50,790 nucleotides of DNA from contig JANMXI010000265.1 in the NCBI GenBank assembly GCA_031394735.1, positions 1-50,790 of the forward strand, given 5' to 3'. The DNA is from TMP-86 sp031394735 (lineage in GTDB: Bacteria > Pseudomonadota > Gammaproteobacteria > Steroidobacterales > Steroidobacteraceae). A program made the position numbers and the translations under genes. The notes under the pieces are model-generated. The model saw nothing but the letters and a program-made list of their open reading frames with translations, had not been told where the DNA came from and did no database searches. The first letter of the stretch is position 1; every line of letters starts with the position of its first letter. This document shows positions 24,212 to 36,092 of this stretch, one piece after another.

Positions 24212-25132
24212 ATGGCCACCCAGTCGCCGGCAACCTTTCAGGGGCTGATTTTCGACCTCCAGTCCTATTGGGCCGAGCAGGGCTGCGTGATCATGCAGCC
24301 GTACGACCAGGAGATGGGTGCCGGCACCTTTCACCCGGCGACGTTTCTGCGCGCCGTGGGTCCGGAGCCCTGGAGCGCAGCGTATGTTCAAGCCTCGCGC
24401 CGACCCACCGACGGACGCTACGGGGAGAACCCCTTCCGGCTGCAGCACTACTACCAGTTTCAGGTGGCGATCAAACCCTCACCCGACAACCTGATGGATT
24501 TGTACATCGGATCCCTGCGCCGACTGGGGCTGGATCCCCTGGTGCATGACATCCGCTTCGTCGAAGACAATTGGGAATCACCCACGCTGGGCGCATGGGG
24601 CTTGGGGTGGGAGGTGTGGTTGAACGGCATGGAGATTTCGCAGTTCACCTACTTCCAACAGGTCGGCGGCCTGGATTGCCGGCCCGTCATGGGCGAGCTC
24701 ACCTATGGGCTGGAGCGGCTCGCGATGTATCTGCAGGGCAAGGAAAGTATTTTCGAGATCGTCTGGGCGGACGGGCCCTTCGGCCGAACGACCTATGGCG
24801 ATGTGTTTCACCAGAACGAAGTGGAACAGTCGACCTTCAATTTCGAAGCGGCCGACGTCGCCGCGCTGCTGCCGCAATTCGATTTTTTCGAAGCTGATTG
24901 TCAGCGGCTGCTGGCAGCGAAACTGGTCCTTCCGGCCTACGAAAAAATGCTCAAGGCCTCGCACACCTTCAACCTGCTGGATTCGCGCCGCGCCATCTCC
25001 GTCACCGAGCGACAACGTTTTATCCTGCGCGTGCGCACCCTGGCGCGCGCCGTGGCGGAATGTTTCCGCGACAGCCGTGAAGCGCTGGGCTTTCCGTTGA
25101 TGAAAAACGCCGGACCGGCACAGGTGGCGTGA
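24212..25132 (+). CDS. glyQ: Glycyl-tRNA synthetase alpha subunit
   Basis: Catalytic alpha subunit of the bacterial alpha2beta2 glycyl-tRNA synthetase. The 306-residue protein begins FQGLIFDLQSYWAEQGC and includes QPYDQEMGAGTFHPATFLRA, YVQASRRPTDGRYGENPFRL, and TYFQQVGGLDC, which are class II core sequences of GlyQ. The ATG at 24212 is preferred over the ATG just before it, because AAGGG at 24202-24206 is 5 bases upstream. The stop overlaps the glyS start (TGATG). Confidence 0.97.
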   Translation: MATQSPATFQGLIFDLQSYWAEQGCVIMQPYDQEMGAGTFHPATFLRAVGPEPWSAAYVQASRRPTDGRYGENPFRLQHYYQFQVAIKPSPDNLMDLYIGSLRRLGLDPLVHDIRFVEDNWESPTLGAWGLGWEVWLNGMEISQFTYFQQVGGLDCRPVMGELTYGLERLAMYLQGKESIFEIVWADGPFGRTTYGDVFHQNEVEQSTFNFEAADVAALLPQFDFFEADCQRLLAAKLVLPAYEKMLKASHTFNLLDSRRAISVTERQRFILRVRTLARAVAECFRDSREALGFPLMKNAGPAQVA

Positions 25133-27228
25133 TGGCGGCACACGATTTTCTGTTCGAGCTGGGCGTCGAGGAAATGCCGCCCAAGGCATTGGAGACTTTG
25201 AGCATTGCGCTGCTCGAAGGCATCACCAAAGGACTGCAGGACGCGGGCATCGCCAGCGGCGACGTTCGTCGGTTTGCGACACCGCGCCGGCTGGCGGTAC
25301 TCATCGAGAATCTCCCGGACCGCCAGCCCGACCGGAAACTGGAGCGGCGCGGTCCCCCGTTGAGCAGTTCGTTCGATGCGCAAGGTGCGCCAACGCAGGC
25401 CGCCAACGCCTTCGCCCGTAGCTGCGGTGTGGCAGTGACGGAACTGGAAACGATCAAGACCGACAAGGGCGCGTGGCTCGGGTTTAGCGGCACCGAACAG
25501 GGCGCGCAGACCGATGCCCTGCTCGCCGGCATCGTGACGCAATCGCTCGCTGCGCTGCCCATCCCGAAGCGCATGCGCTGGGGATCCCATACCGTGGAGT
25601 TCGTCCGGCCGGTGCACTGGGCAGTGATGCTGTATGGGACACAGCTGATCGAGACGCAGATTCTGGGACTGAGCACGGGACGCATCACCTACGGCCATCG
25701 CTTTCATGCGCCCAAGCCGATCGTCCTGGAAATGCCGTCGGCCTACGAAGCGGCGCTGAAGCGCGCCAAGGTCATCGCGGACCCGCGCGCGCGGCGCGAT
25801 CTGATCAAGCGACGCGTCCGTCAATTGGCGGCGAGTCTCGGCTCCACCGACGCAGGCGCAAGGTCGCCCCGCTATCAGGCCTTGATCGATGAGGAATTGC
25901 TGAGCGAAGTCGCCGCGCTGGTGGAATGGCCTGTGCCCATCGCCGGTGAATTCGAAGAGCGATTCTTAGGCCTGCCGCGTGAAGTCGTCATTTCCACCGT
26001 GCAGCATCATCAACGTTATTTTCCGGTGCAGACCGCGCAAGGCGTGCTGACCCGACATTTCATCACCGTCAGCAATATCAAGAGTCGCGATCCGGAGCAG
26101 GTCCGCAAGGGCAACGAACGGGTGGTGCGACCGCGATTGAGCGATGCCGCTTTTTTCTGGGAGCAGGATCGCAGACTGACGCTGGCACAACACGCGACAG
26201 CATTGGAGCGCGTGACCTTTCAGACCAAGCTCGGTTCGTATGCGCAAAAGACACAACGCGTGACGGCGCTCGCAGGTTTGATTGGCGCCGCGCTCGGCGC
26301 CACCGATGCTGCGGTCGCCGCCGCGCAATTGTGCAAAGCCGATTTGATGACTGCGATGGTCAATGAATTTCCCGATCTGCAGGGAACCATGGGTCGCTAC
26401 TACGCACGCGCCGAAGGACTGCCCGAGGAGGTCGCCGCGGCGCTGGAGGAACACTACCTGCCGCGCTTCGCCGCTGACCAACTCCCTGCCAGTAAAGCCG
26501 GTCGGGCGCTGGCGCTGGCGGATCGCATCGATACACTGACCGGCATCTTCGCCATCGATCAGAAGCCCACCGGCACCAAAGATCCGTTCGCGTTGCGGCG
26601 CGCCGCGTTGGGCGTGCTGCGGATTCTGCTGGATGCAAAACTGGACATCGACCTGGAACAGTTGCTGGTAACGGCTGCAGCCAACCAACCGGTGCAACGC
26701 GCCGCGACCGCGGCCGAGTGCTATCAGTTTCTGATCGAGCGGTTGCGCGGTGTCTATGCCGAGCGCGCCGAAGGCGTCAGCGGCGAGATGCTCGATGCCG
26801 TGCTCGCGAGCACTGCGCGCTCCCCGGTGGATATCGACGCTCGCTTGAAGGCGCTGCGCGACTTTCTGACATTGCCGGACGCGCCGAACCTGGCGGCTGC
26901 CAACAAACGCATCGGCAATATATTGAAAAAAGTCGACATCGACGCGCAAACCGATGTCGACCACGGTCTGTTCACCGAAGGCGCCGAACGTGAGTTGCAC
27001 GATGCGCTGAATCAGGTGCGGCCCCAGGTGGAGAACTTCATCGCTAAGCGACGTTACCGCGAAGCGTTGAGCGCACTTACCTCGCTGCGCGCCAGCGTCG
27101 ATGCCTTCTTCGATCGAGTCATGGTGATGGATGAGAATCCAGGCCGTCGCAACAACCGGCTGGCGTTGCTGCGCGACCTGCGCACCTTGTTCACCGGCGT
27201 GGCCGATCTGGCGCGGCTGCCGGGCTGA
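25132..27228 (+). CDS. glyS: Glycyl-tRNA synthetase beta subunit
   Basis: Beta subunit, required for tRNA binding and full activity. The 698-residue protein has the N-terminal FLFELGVEEMPPKAL motif, the RFATPRRLAVLIE segment, an HD-like region (LSDAAFFWEQDR, then LCKADLMTAMVNEFPDLQG), and a C-terminal DALR-type anticodon-binding domain ending near the VMVMDENPGRRNNRL segment. The length is standard (about 690). It is translationally coupled to glyQ and followed after 10 bp by the acyltransferase gene. No gmhB lies between glyS and plsC, unlike in Pseudomonas. Confidence 0.97.
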   Translation: MAAHDFLFELGVEEMPPKALETLSIALLEGITKGLQDAGIASGDVRRFATPRRLAVLIENLPDRQPDRKLERRGPPLSSSFDAQGAPTQAANAFARSCGVAVTELETIKTDKGAWLGFSGTEQGAQTDALLAGIVTQSLAALPIPKRMRWGSHTVEFVRPVHWAVMLYGTQLIETQILGLSTGRITYGHRFHAPKPIVLEMPSAYEAALKRAKVIADPRARRDLIKRRVRQLAASLGSTDAGARSPRYQALIDEELLSEVAALVEWPVPIAGEFEERFLGLPREVVISTVQHHQRYFPVQTAQGVLTRHFITVSNIKSRDPEQVRKGNERVVRPRLSDAAFFWEQDRRLTLAQHATALERVTFQTKLGSYAQKTQRVTALAGLIGAALGATDAAVAAAQLCKADLMTAMVNEFPDLQGTMGRYYARAEGLPEEVAAALEEHYLPRFAADQLPASKAGRALALADRIDTLTGIFAIDQKPTGTKDPFALRRAALGVLRILLDAKLDIDLEQLLVTAAANQPVQRAATAAECYQFLIERLRGVYAERAEGVSGEMLDAVLASTARSPVDIDARLKALRDFLTLPDAPNLAAANKRIGNILKKVDIDAQTDVDHGLFTEGAERELHDALNQVRPQVENFIAKRRYREALSALTSLRASVDAFFDRVMVMDENPGRRNNRLALLRDLRTLFTGVADLARLPG

Positions 27229-27238
27229 CACCAAACCG

Positions 27239-27946
27239 ATGCAATATCTTCGTTCGCTGGTGTTCACCACCTTTCTATTTATATTCACGCCGTTGTGCGG
27301 ACTGGTGATCGCGATCATTTGCGTGCTGCCGTACCGCTTCCGTTACTCAACGGTCAACTGCTACGCGAAATCCGTGCTGTGGTTCCTGCGGGTCAGCTGT
27401 GGCCTGTCCTATTCGGTACAAGGATGGGACAAGGTGCCGCCCGGCAACTACATCACCATGTGGAAGCATTCCTCGGCCTGGGAAACGATCGCCATGATGG
27501 CGCTGCTGCCGCAGGCAGCCTGGGTGTTGAAGCGTGAATTGATGTGGCTGCCCTTGCTCGGCTGGGGACTTGCGGCATTGCGTCCGATCGCCATCGATCG
27601 CAGCGGCGGTCAGTCGGCCATCACGCAGGTGATCGAACAAGGTCGCGATCGACTGGCGCGGGGACTCTGGGTGGTGATTTTTCCGGAAGGCACGCGCATG
27701 GCACCCGGGCAGACTCGGCGCTACGGAACCAGCGGCGCGATGCTCGCGCTGGAGACGCGCACCCCGATCATCCCGGTGGCGCATAACGCGGGAGATTTCT
27801 GGCCAAAGCGCGGCCTGCTGAAGAAGCCCGGCGTGGTGCACGTGGTGTTTGGACCGCCGATCGAGCCGGTCCCCGGCGATGTGCGCGCGACCGGCGAGAA
27901 GGTGCAAACCTGGATCGAGTCAACGGTGGCCGCGCTGCGCGTATAG
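27239..27946 (+). CDS. plsC: 1-acyl-sn-glycerol-3-phosphate acyltransferase
   Basis: Membrane acyltransferase that converts lysophosphatidic to phosphatidic acid. The 235-residue protein has an N-terminal hydrophobic helix (FTTFLFIFTPLCGLVIAII), the catalytic block KHSSAWET (the HX4D motif with Glu in place of Asp, as seen in a proteobacterial subfamily), and the FPEGTR substrate-binding motif (residues about 148-153). ATG 27239 gives a normal N-terminus; an in-frame start upstream would overlap glyS and is rejected. Linked to glyQS, which is common in gammaproteobacteria. Confidence 0.9.
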   Translation: MQYLRSLVFTTFLFIFTPLCGLVIAIICVLPYRFRYSTVNCYAKSVLWFLRVSCGLSYSVQGWDKVPPGNYITMWKHSSAWETIAMMALLPQAAWVLKRELMWLPLLGWGLAALRPIAIDRSGGQSAITQVIEQGRDRLARGLWVVIFPEGTRMAPGQTRRYGTSGAMLALETRTPIIPVAHNAGDFWPKRGLLKKPGVVHVVFGPPIEPVPGDVRATGEKVQTWIESTVAALRV

Positions 27947-28007
27947 TTTACTGCGAAGAACGGCGGGCCTTGAAAAGTTGTACAGTTTCCGCAGCGAGGA
28001 GCCACGC

Positions 28008-29498
28008 ATGCGAAACCACCCATTGATGTTTACCCCACTGATCGGCGCCATCGCATTGGCGGCGAGTGTCACTGCATTCGCGGACGCGCCATTGACGGAT
28101 TTGATTGCGCGCGCGAAGGCCTTGGAATTGCCTACGATTGCCGAGCCGCCGCCGGGCGATCCCCTGCTCCACTACGCCGCGGGCTTCGCGCAAATCATGT
28201 GTTCCGCGGTGTTCATCACCGGACTGACGCCGGAATTTGCGGCGGAAAATGTCGGCTACTTCACCGCGCCGTATGCGCAGCGCGCAAAACTCGGCAAGCC
28301 GATCGTGGACCGCGAGAAGAAGACCGTCAGCGTGCAGGTGCCTGGGGGACCGCTTCGTGTCGCTCAATACATCGGCTCACAGGGCTGCGTCACGTTTCCG
28401 GTCGGACAGGATCACCTCAGTTTCACGCCGACGCAGGTCACGCGGCGACTGCCCGATCCGGCCACGCAACCCTGGCCGATGGGCGACAAGCTCCCTGCTT
28501 CGGCACCGCCGGCGGGACTGGATCAGGCCAAATTGACCCAGGCCGTGGACGCCGCTTTCGCGAACCCGGCCGGCATGACCGCAGCGTTCGTCGTTACCTG
28601 GAAGGGCCGGATCATCGCCGAACGCTATGCGCCCGGCATTACGATGCACACTCCCCTGGAAAGCTGGTCCATGGGAAAAAGCGTGACCGCCGCGATGCTG
28701 GGTGTCCTGATACAACGCGGCGACTACAACCTGTGGCAGCCGGCGCCGATCCCCGAATGGCAGAGTCCCGGCGATTCGCGCGCGAAGATCCGGATTGCGG
28801 ATCTGCTGCGCATGTCGAGTGGTCTGCGTATCCGCGCGCCTTACGATCCGGACTTCGATCCGGCTGGCTACTACCCCGAGCACTTCTACCTGTACACGGG
28901 TGGCGTGAATTCATTTCACTATGCCGCGACGCGCCAGCTGCAGTGGCCACCCAACACCGTGGGCCGCTATCGCAACACCGATCCCGTGCTGGTCAACTAT
29001 CTGATCCGGCTCGCGGTGGAGAAGCGCGGCGAGAATTATCTGCAGTTTCCGCAACGCGCTCTATTCGATCAGATCGGCGTGCGCAGCATGGTGATTGAGA
29101 CCGATCCCTTCGGCGATCTGCTGACGCAAGGATACGACCTGGCGGCGGCGCGCGACTGGGCGCGGTTGGGAAATCTATTTCTTCAGGATGGCGTGTGGAA
29201 TGACCGCAGACTGCTTCCGGCCGGCTACACACACTTCGTCAGCGGTCTCGCGCCCGCCTGGGTGGCGGATGGCCGTCCGATCTACGGCGGGTTCTTCTGG
29301 ATCAACGGCGACGGCAAGATGCCGGTTCCCAAGGACACCTATTACATGGCAGGTGCCGGCGGTCAGTTCACGCTGATCATTCCCTCGCATCACCTGGTCG
29401 TCGTGAGGCTGGGACATTTCAAAGGCGACGCGCCGGGTTCGGCGGACCTGTACAAGGCCCTGGCGCTGCTGATAGATGCCACGGACCCCCTTTGGTGA
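28008..29498 (+). CDS. Secreted beta-lactamase-family serine hydrolase
   Basis: Exported serine hydrolase of the beta-lactamase/penicillin-binding fold (PF00144). The 496-residue protein has a signal peptide (IGAIALAASVTAFA, cleavage about residue 26), an N-terminal extension of about 140 residues, then the catalytic domain: the SxxK motif as SMGK (in WSMGKSVTAAM), the YxN motif as YRN (GRYRNTDPVL), and the GAGGQF segment at the third motif. The ATG at 28008 has GAGGAG 6 bases upstream; a longer in-frame start would overlap plsC. Substrate unknown: family members include esterases, peptidases and 6-aminohexanoate hydrolases. Confidence 0.87.
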   Translation: MRNHPLMFTPLIGAIALAASVTAFADAPLTDLIARAKALELPTIAEPPPGDPLLHYAAGFAQIMCSAVFITGLTPEFAAENVGYFTAPYAQRAKLGKPIVDREKKTVSVQVPGGPLRVAQYIGSQGCVTFPVGQDHLSFTPTQVTRRLPDPATQPWPMGDKLPASAPPAGLDQAKLTQAVDAAFANPAGMTAAFVVTWKGRIIAERYAPGITMHTPLESWSMGKSVTAAMLGVLIQRGDYNLWQPAPIPEWQSPGDSRAKIRIADLLRMSSGLRIRAPYDPDFDPAGYYPEHFYLYTGGVNSFHYAATRQLQWPPNTVGRYRNTDPVLVNYLIRLAVEKRGENYLQFPQRALFDQIGVRSMVIETDPFGDLLTQGYDLAAARDWARLGNLFLQDGVWNDRRLLPAGYTHFVSGLAPAWVADGRPIYGGFFWINGDGKMPVPKDTYYMAGAGGQFTLIIPSHHLVVVRLGHFKGDAPGSADLYKALALLIDATDPLW

Positions 29499-29672
29499 AC
29501 GTGGCGACTGCGTCACCTCGCGTCGCGATGACGTAAAACTTCGAACGCGGCGATGGCCACTGTCACTCGCGCCGGCAGGAGGCATCCCGACTGATACGCG
29601 AGACTGATCGGCATCGCCTCGGGACGGCACGATGCAGCCGGACGGCCGGGCGCTGCCTCTGCCGTCGAGCAG

Positions 29673-29715
29673 CTGAAGAGTTCTTCAGTGCGAGGGACCG
29701 GCGGATGGCCGCCGG

Positions 29716-29717
<2 letters not shown>
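29673..29717. other. Two inverted repeats between convergent genes
   Basis: CTGAAGAGTTCTTCAG (29673-29688) is a 16-base inverted repeat with a 2-base centre. GACCGGCGG (29696-29704) and CCGCCGGTC (29709-29717) form a perfect 9-bp stem touching the gyrB stop codon. Neither has a T-run, so they could act as a bidirectional transcription barrier or an RNA end structure. The rest of the 217-bp gap (29499-29715) holds no gene that I recognise. Confidence 0.5.
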
Positions 29718-32130
<2,413 letters not shown>

Positions 32131-32255
32131 GAAGACTCTTCGGAAAAAAGGGCCGGCATTGTAACATGCGAAGCGCAAAAAGCCGAATGAGAATGCGGTA
32201 AAAACCTCAATAAATTCATAAACTTAAAGACGCCGAATCGCGACGGGAAGGAGGT

Positions 32256-32271
32256 TGTTCCACGTGGAACA
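32256..32271. promoter_or_regulatory. parS centromere site
   Basis: TGTTCCACGTGGAACA is a perfect 16-bp palindrome identical to the ParB-binding parS sequence known from Pseudomonas, in the recF-gyrB gap close to oriC. A second identical copy is at 32909. No parA or parB is in the window. Confidence 0.9.
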
Positions 32272-32274
32272 TTG

Positions 32275-33339
32275 TCACATAGGCAGAAGTACTCCCTGAT
32301 CAAAGCGGACCTGCAATCCAGGCGCTCCCAACGCGTCAACCCGCTCATTCAGCGAGGTCACAAACAGTTGCAGACGCATCGCCCTCACCTCGTCCAGCAA
32401 GAGAGCGAGACGCTGTCCATCAAGTTCGGCGGCCGGGTCGTCCAACAGAAGAACAGGACGGGTCGGTGAATCTGAGCCAAACAGCTTTAGTTGCGCCAGA
32501 AGAAGCGCTGCCGCCAATAGCTTCTGTTGGCCGCGAGATACTTCATCCTTTGCAGCGACCCCATTCATCTGAACATGCAATTCGGCGCGTTGCGGACCCA
32601 CCAGCGTAGAGCCTCGTTCGCGGTCGGCATCCCAACTATTCAGCAAAGCCTCTTCTAGGGGTTGGCCTTTCAGCCAGCCGGTTCGAAACGAGAAAGAGAC
32701 TTCTCTACCCAGCAATCGCCGGCCCACGGCCTGCGCCTGCGGCAGCAGAAGCTCGACATACCGGGCACGAGCCTCTGTGATTACTTCTCCGTGGCGAACC
32801 AATTCTGAATCCCAGACGGAGGTTACTTCACGGGGCTGCCGCGCCTTGAGAGCGGCATTGCGTTGCTTCAAGGCCTGTTGGTACTTTTGCCAATGACTGA
32901 CAAACCGATGTTCCACGTGGAACACTCCCCAGTCCATGAACCGCCGTCTACGCGCGGGCCCCTCTTCGATGAGCTTGTGAACTTCGGGATCGATGATCTG
33001 CGTAGGAAGCGCCAGCGCCAACTCCGCCAGACTGGCAGCGTTATGGCCGTCCACCCGCGCGCGCAATCCCGACGACGACCCCTCCACACCGATAGGAATG
33101 TCACGATTCTCAGTGCTCGCCTCTCCAAATACCACGAAGCGTGAAGCACCTCGACGGGTCAAGTGGTCTAGCCGCCGGGTTCGAAACGACCGGCCCCGTC
33201 CGAGCAGATAGATGGATTCCAATAGGCTCGTCTTACCGGAGGCGTTGGGTCCGGAGATAAAGGTGAAATCCGGATCCGGAATGAGGTTGACCCGCTGCAA
33301 GCAACGAAAATCCGTTACCTGCAGGCTTCGTAGCGTCAT
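32275..33339 (-). CDS. recF: DNA replication and repair protein RecF
   Basis: SMC-like ATPase that helps RecO/RecR load RecA at gaps. The 354-residue protein has the Walker A motif GPNASGKTS (residues about 29-37), the signature region SRGQQKLLAAALLLAQLKL, and Walker B with VLLLDDPAAELD followed by the D-loop. The length is typical. It lies 6 bp from dnaN. A perfect parS site lies inside the reading frame, encoding part of VFHVEH. Confidence 0.96.
   Translation of the reverse strand: MTLRSLQVTDFRCLQRVNLIPDPDFTFISGPNASGKTSLLESIYLLGRGRSFRTRRLDHLTRRGASRFVVFGEASTENRDIPIGVEGSSSGLRARVDGHNAASLAELALALPTQIIDPEVHKLIEEGPARRRRFMDWGVFHVEHRFVSHWQKYQQALKQRNAALKARQPREVTSVWDSELVRHGEVITEARARYVELLLPQAQAVGRRLLGREVSFSFRTGWLKGQPLEEALLNSWDADRERGSTLVGPQRAELHVQMNGVAAKDEVSRGQQKLLAAALLLAQLKLFGSDSPTRPVLLLDDPAAELDGQRLALLLDEVRAMRLQLFVTSLNERVDALGAPGLQVRFDQGVLLPM
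32909..32924. promoter_or_regulatory. Second parS site, inside recF
   Basis: TGTTCCACGTGGAACA again, identical to the copy at 32256-32271 and 653 bp from it. It is embedded in recF codons (VFHVEH) without disturbing the frame. Confidence 0.9.
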
Positions 33340-33345
33340 TCGAGA

Positions 33346-34446
33346 TTAGAGTCTCATCGGCATCACGACGTAGCGTGCGGCCGCGCTGCCCGGGGAACGA
33401 ATCAGGCAACTGCTGTTACTGTCGGTGAGTCCCACTTCCACCTCGGCACCGTCGATGGCTGACAGGGCATCGAGCAGGTAGTTGACGTTGAAACCCACTT
33501 CGAGATCGGCGCCGGCATAAACGACCTCGATCTCCTCCTCCGCCTCTTCCTGTTCGGGGTTATGCGCCTGGACTGTCATGACATTGGTTCGCAATGTAAT
33601 CCGAATGCCACGATATTTTTCGTTCGACAAGATGGCGGTGCGCTGCAGGGCCTGTCGCAAGATATCGCGATCGGCCTTTACCGCATGCGGCGGAGCCGGC
33701 GGGATAACGCGACTATATTCCGGGAAACGACCGTCAATCAGCTTCGAAGTGAATCGAATGTCGCCGATCTGGGCACGAACGTGATTAGTGCCGATGGCCA
33801 ACTCCACCTCACCGTCTGCGTCATCCAGAATCCGCTGCAATTCCAATACACCCTTGCGCGGCACAATCACCTGCTGCGAAGTTCCGGCTTTGGCAGGCAG
33901 GTCGGTCTCACAAATGGCCAGACGATGCCCGTCCGTCGCCACTGCACGAAGCGCCTTGCCGTCAATTTCCATCAACATGCCGTTGAGGTAGTAACGCACG
34001 TCCTGCTGTGCCATCGAGAAATGCGTCTTGTCCAACAGCCGCCGCAACTCCTTGCGGACCACTCGGACCTTCTGTTGCGGGTTGATATCCTCGATGATCG
34101 GGAACTCACTCGCCGGCAGCGTCGACAAACTGAATCGGCTGCGTCCCGCCTTGATCACGACCTTGTCGCCTTCCGCAGAGAGTGAGACGGCGAGCTTCTC
34201 CGGCAGAGCGCGCAAGATATCCAGAAACTTACGGCCTGGAACGGTGATGTCTCCGGCCAGTTGCACGGACACTTCGGAGGCTGCCACAAGTTCCACTTCC
34301 AGATCCGTCGCGGTGATGAGCAAACGGCCATCGCGAACTGCCAGCAACACGTTGGCGAGAATGGGCATGGTCTGCCGCCGCTCCACCACTCCGATGACCG
34401 CTTGCAACGGCGCCAGTAGTTTTTCTCGCTCGACCGTCAATTTCAT
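33346..34446 (-). CDS. dnaN: DNA polymerase III beta subunit (sliding clamp)
   Basis: Ring-shaped processivity clamp. The 366-residue protein has three repeated clamp domains, beginning MKLTVEREKLLAPLQAVIGV and including the conserved VVERRQTMPILANVLL and the C-terminal VMPMRL, which contributes to the hydrophobic partner-binding pocket. The length matches the family exactly (366 in E. coli). The start is 220 bp from the dnaA stop, across the probable origin, so dnaN may have its own promoter within that gap. Confidence 0.98.
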   Translation of the reverse strand: MKLTVEREKLLAPLQAVIGVVERRQTMPILANVLLAVRDGRLLITATDLEVELVAASEVSVQLAGDITVPGRKFLDILRALPEKLAVSLSAEGDKVVIKAGRSRFSLSTLPASEFPIIEDINPQQKVRVVRKELRRLLDKTHFSMAQQDVRYYLNGMLMEIDGKALRAVATDGHRLAICETDLPAKAGTSQQVIVPRKGVLELQRILDDADGEVELAIGTNHVRAQIGDIRFTSKLIDGRFPEYSRVIPPAPPHAVKADRDILRQALQRTAILSNEKYRGIRITLRTNVMTVQAHNPEQEEAEEEIEVVYAGADLEVGFNVNYLLDALSAIDGAEVEVGLTDSNSSCLIRSPGSAAARYVVMPMRL

Positions 34447-34666
34447 GGGCGTTCCGTCCGACTGATTTTAAAAATTAGATTTTTATATAGCTTGATTGTG
34501 ATGATTATGAGGGCGCTGCAAATCTGTGAATAACCCGCAAAATCACCGCGAATTCATAGTTATACGTTCGCTCGAAGCAATCTTAACAACTGTCCATCGC
34601 ATATTCGAAACATGTGTTGGTCCTGTGGATATCAATATGCACAGGTTCATCCACATCTTTTACCCG
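34447..34666. other. Probable chromosomal replication origin (oriC)
   Basis: The 220-bp gap between dnaA and dnaN holds an AT-rich segment (about 34461-34507) and a cluster of DnaA-box sequences: TGTGAATAA at 34525-34533 (a full match to the consensus in reverse), and three with one mismatch, TGTGGATAT at 34624-34632, ATATGCACA at 34635-34643 and TCATCCACA at 34647-34655. Three boxes are packed into 32 bp beside the dnaA end. The rpmH-dnaA gap shows no DnaA boxes. Inferred from sequence only. Confidence 0.75.
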
Positions 34667-36010
34667 CTAGCCTGCCAGGGTTCTCAACAGGTTCATATAG
34701 TCCTCACCGATTCGCCGTTCCACTTCGCGCAGATCCTTGATGCGTTTGCAGGCATGCATCACTGTCGTGTGATCGCGGCCACCAAAGGCGTCGCCAATTT
34801 CGGGCAGGCTGTGATTGGTCAATTCTTTGGCCAGTGCCATCGCGACCTGGCGTGGCCGCGCGATCGAACGGCTGCGACGCTTGGACAGAAGATCGGCAAC
34901 GCGGATCTTGTAATACTCGGCCACTGTCTTCTGAATGTTTTCCACCGTCACCAGCTTTTCCTGCAGCGCCAGCAAATCCTTCAGCGCATCCTTGGCGAAC
35001 TCCAACGTGATCGGCCGACCGGTGAAATGGGAGTTCGCAACGACGCGGCGCAGGGCGCCCTCCAACTCACGGACGTTGGATCGAATGCGCTTGGCAATGA
35101 AGAAAGCGACTTCCTCCGGCAGGTCGGTGTGGGACATCGCCGCCTTGCTCATGAGGATGGCGACGCAGGTCTCGAGCTCCGGTGGCTCTACGGCTACGGT
35201 CAGTCCCCAGCCGAAACGCGACTTGAGCCGCTCCTCCAGGCCATCCACTTCCTTCGGGTACCGGTCGCAGGTCATGATCACCTGTTGTTGCCCTTCGAGC
35301 AACGCATTGAAAGTATGAAAGAATTCCTCCTGGGAACCCTCCTTGCCGGCGAAGAACTGGATGTCGTCGATGAGCAGCGCGTCCAGCGAGCGGTACGCGG
35401 TCTTGAATTCATTGATCGTCCGGTGCTGCAGTGCCCGCACCATATCGCCGACGAAGCGCTCGCTGTGGACATAGGCCAGGCGCGCGCCCGGCGTATGCGA
35501 TTTGATGGTGTTGGCCACCGCATGCATCAGATGCGTCTTGCCCAGGCCAACGCCGCCATAGATGAACAGCGGGTTGTAGGCCTTGCCCGGGTTCCCGGCC
35601 ACCTGAATGGCGGCTGCCTTGGCCAATTGATTGCTCTTGCCCTCGACGAAATTGTCGAAAGTGAACTCGGGATTGATGCGGCTGCCCAGCACGACCGCCT
35701 CGGCACGCTTCGGCTTGGTGGCAGTCACCGCCGGCGCTTGAACGGCTGCCGCGGCAACCGGCTGGACCCTGGTGCCTACCTCGAGAATCACCTGGGTGAC
35801 CACGCCGGCGCCGAAACTACTCACCAACTCATTGATTCTGGCAAGGGAATTCTGATTCAGCCACTCCACCACATAACGGTTGGGAGCCAGCAGATGCAAT
35901 TCGCTGTCGCGCTCCAGAGCTTGAAGCGGCCGTACCCACGTATTGAACTGCCGTTCCGGCAGCTCGCTCTCCAACACGCGAAGACAGCGATTCCACAGCG
36001 ACTCTGACAA
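34667..36010 (-). CDS. dnaA: Chromosomal replication initiator DnaA
   Basis: AAA+ initiator that melts oriC. The 447-residue protein has domain I (SESLWNRCLRVLESELPE), a short linker rich in Ala and Val (about 100-120), the AAA+ domain with Walker A GGVGLGKTH and Walker B DALLIDDIQF, and domain IV with the DnaA signature GGRDHTTVMHACKRI. The start is a TTG at 36010: it gives the canonical N-terminus and length, and AAGGAG lies 9 bases upstream (36020-36025 on the minus strand). No ATG is present nearby in frame. Confidence 0.97.
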   Translation of the reverse strand: MSESLWNRCLRVLESELPERQFNTWVRPLQALERDSELHLLAPNRYVVEWLNQNSLARINELVSSFGAGVVTQVILEVGTRVQPVAAAAVQAPAVTATKPKRAEAVVLGSRINPEFTFDNFVEGKSNQLAKAAAIQVAGNPGKAYNPLFIYGGVGLGKTHLMHAVANTIKSHTPGARLAYVHSERFVGDMVRALQHRTINEFKTAYRSLDALLIDDIQFFAGKEGSQEEFFHTFNALLEGQQQVIMTCDRYPKEVDGLEERLKSRFGWGLTVAVEPPELETCVAILMSKAAMSHTDLPEEVAFFIAKRIRSNVRELEGALRRVVANSHFTGRPITLEFAKDALKDLLALQEKLVTVENIQKTVAEYYKIRVADLLSKRRSRSIARPRQVAMALAKELTNHSLPEIGDAFGGRDHTTVMHACKRIKDLREVERRIGEDYMNLLRTLAG

Positions 36011-36092
36011 GAGCGCACGCTCCTTGGGGCAAATGGGGCTTAGACCCGCGAAAAGGGGCAGCGAGTCTAGCCGCTGCCGGCGCCCTAGTCTA

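Noticed and set aside
34560..34568. TTATACGTT as a further DnaA box
   Set aside because: The second half departs from CACA at three of four positions.
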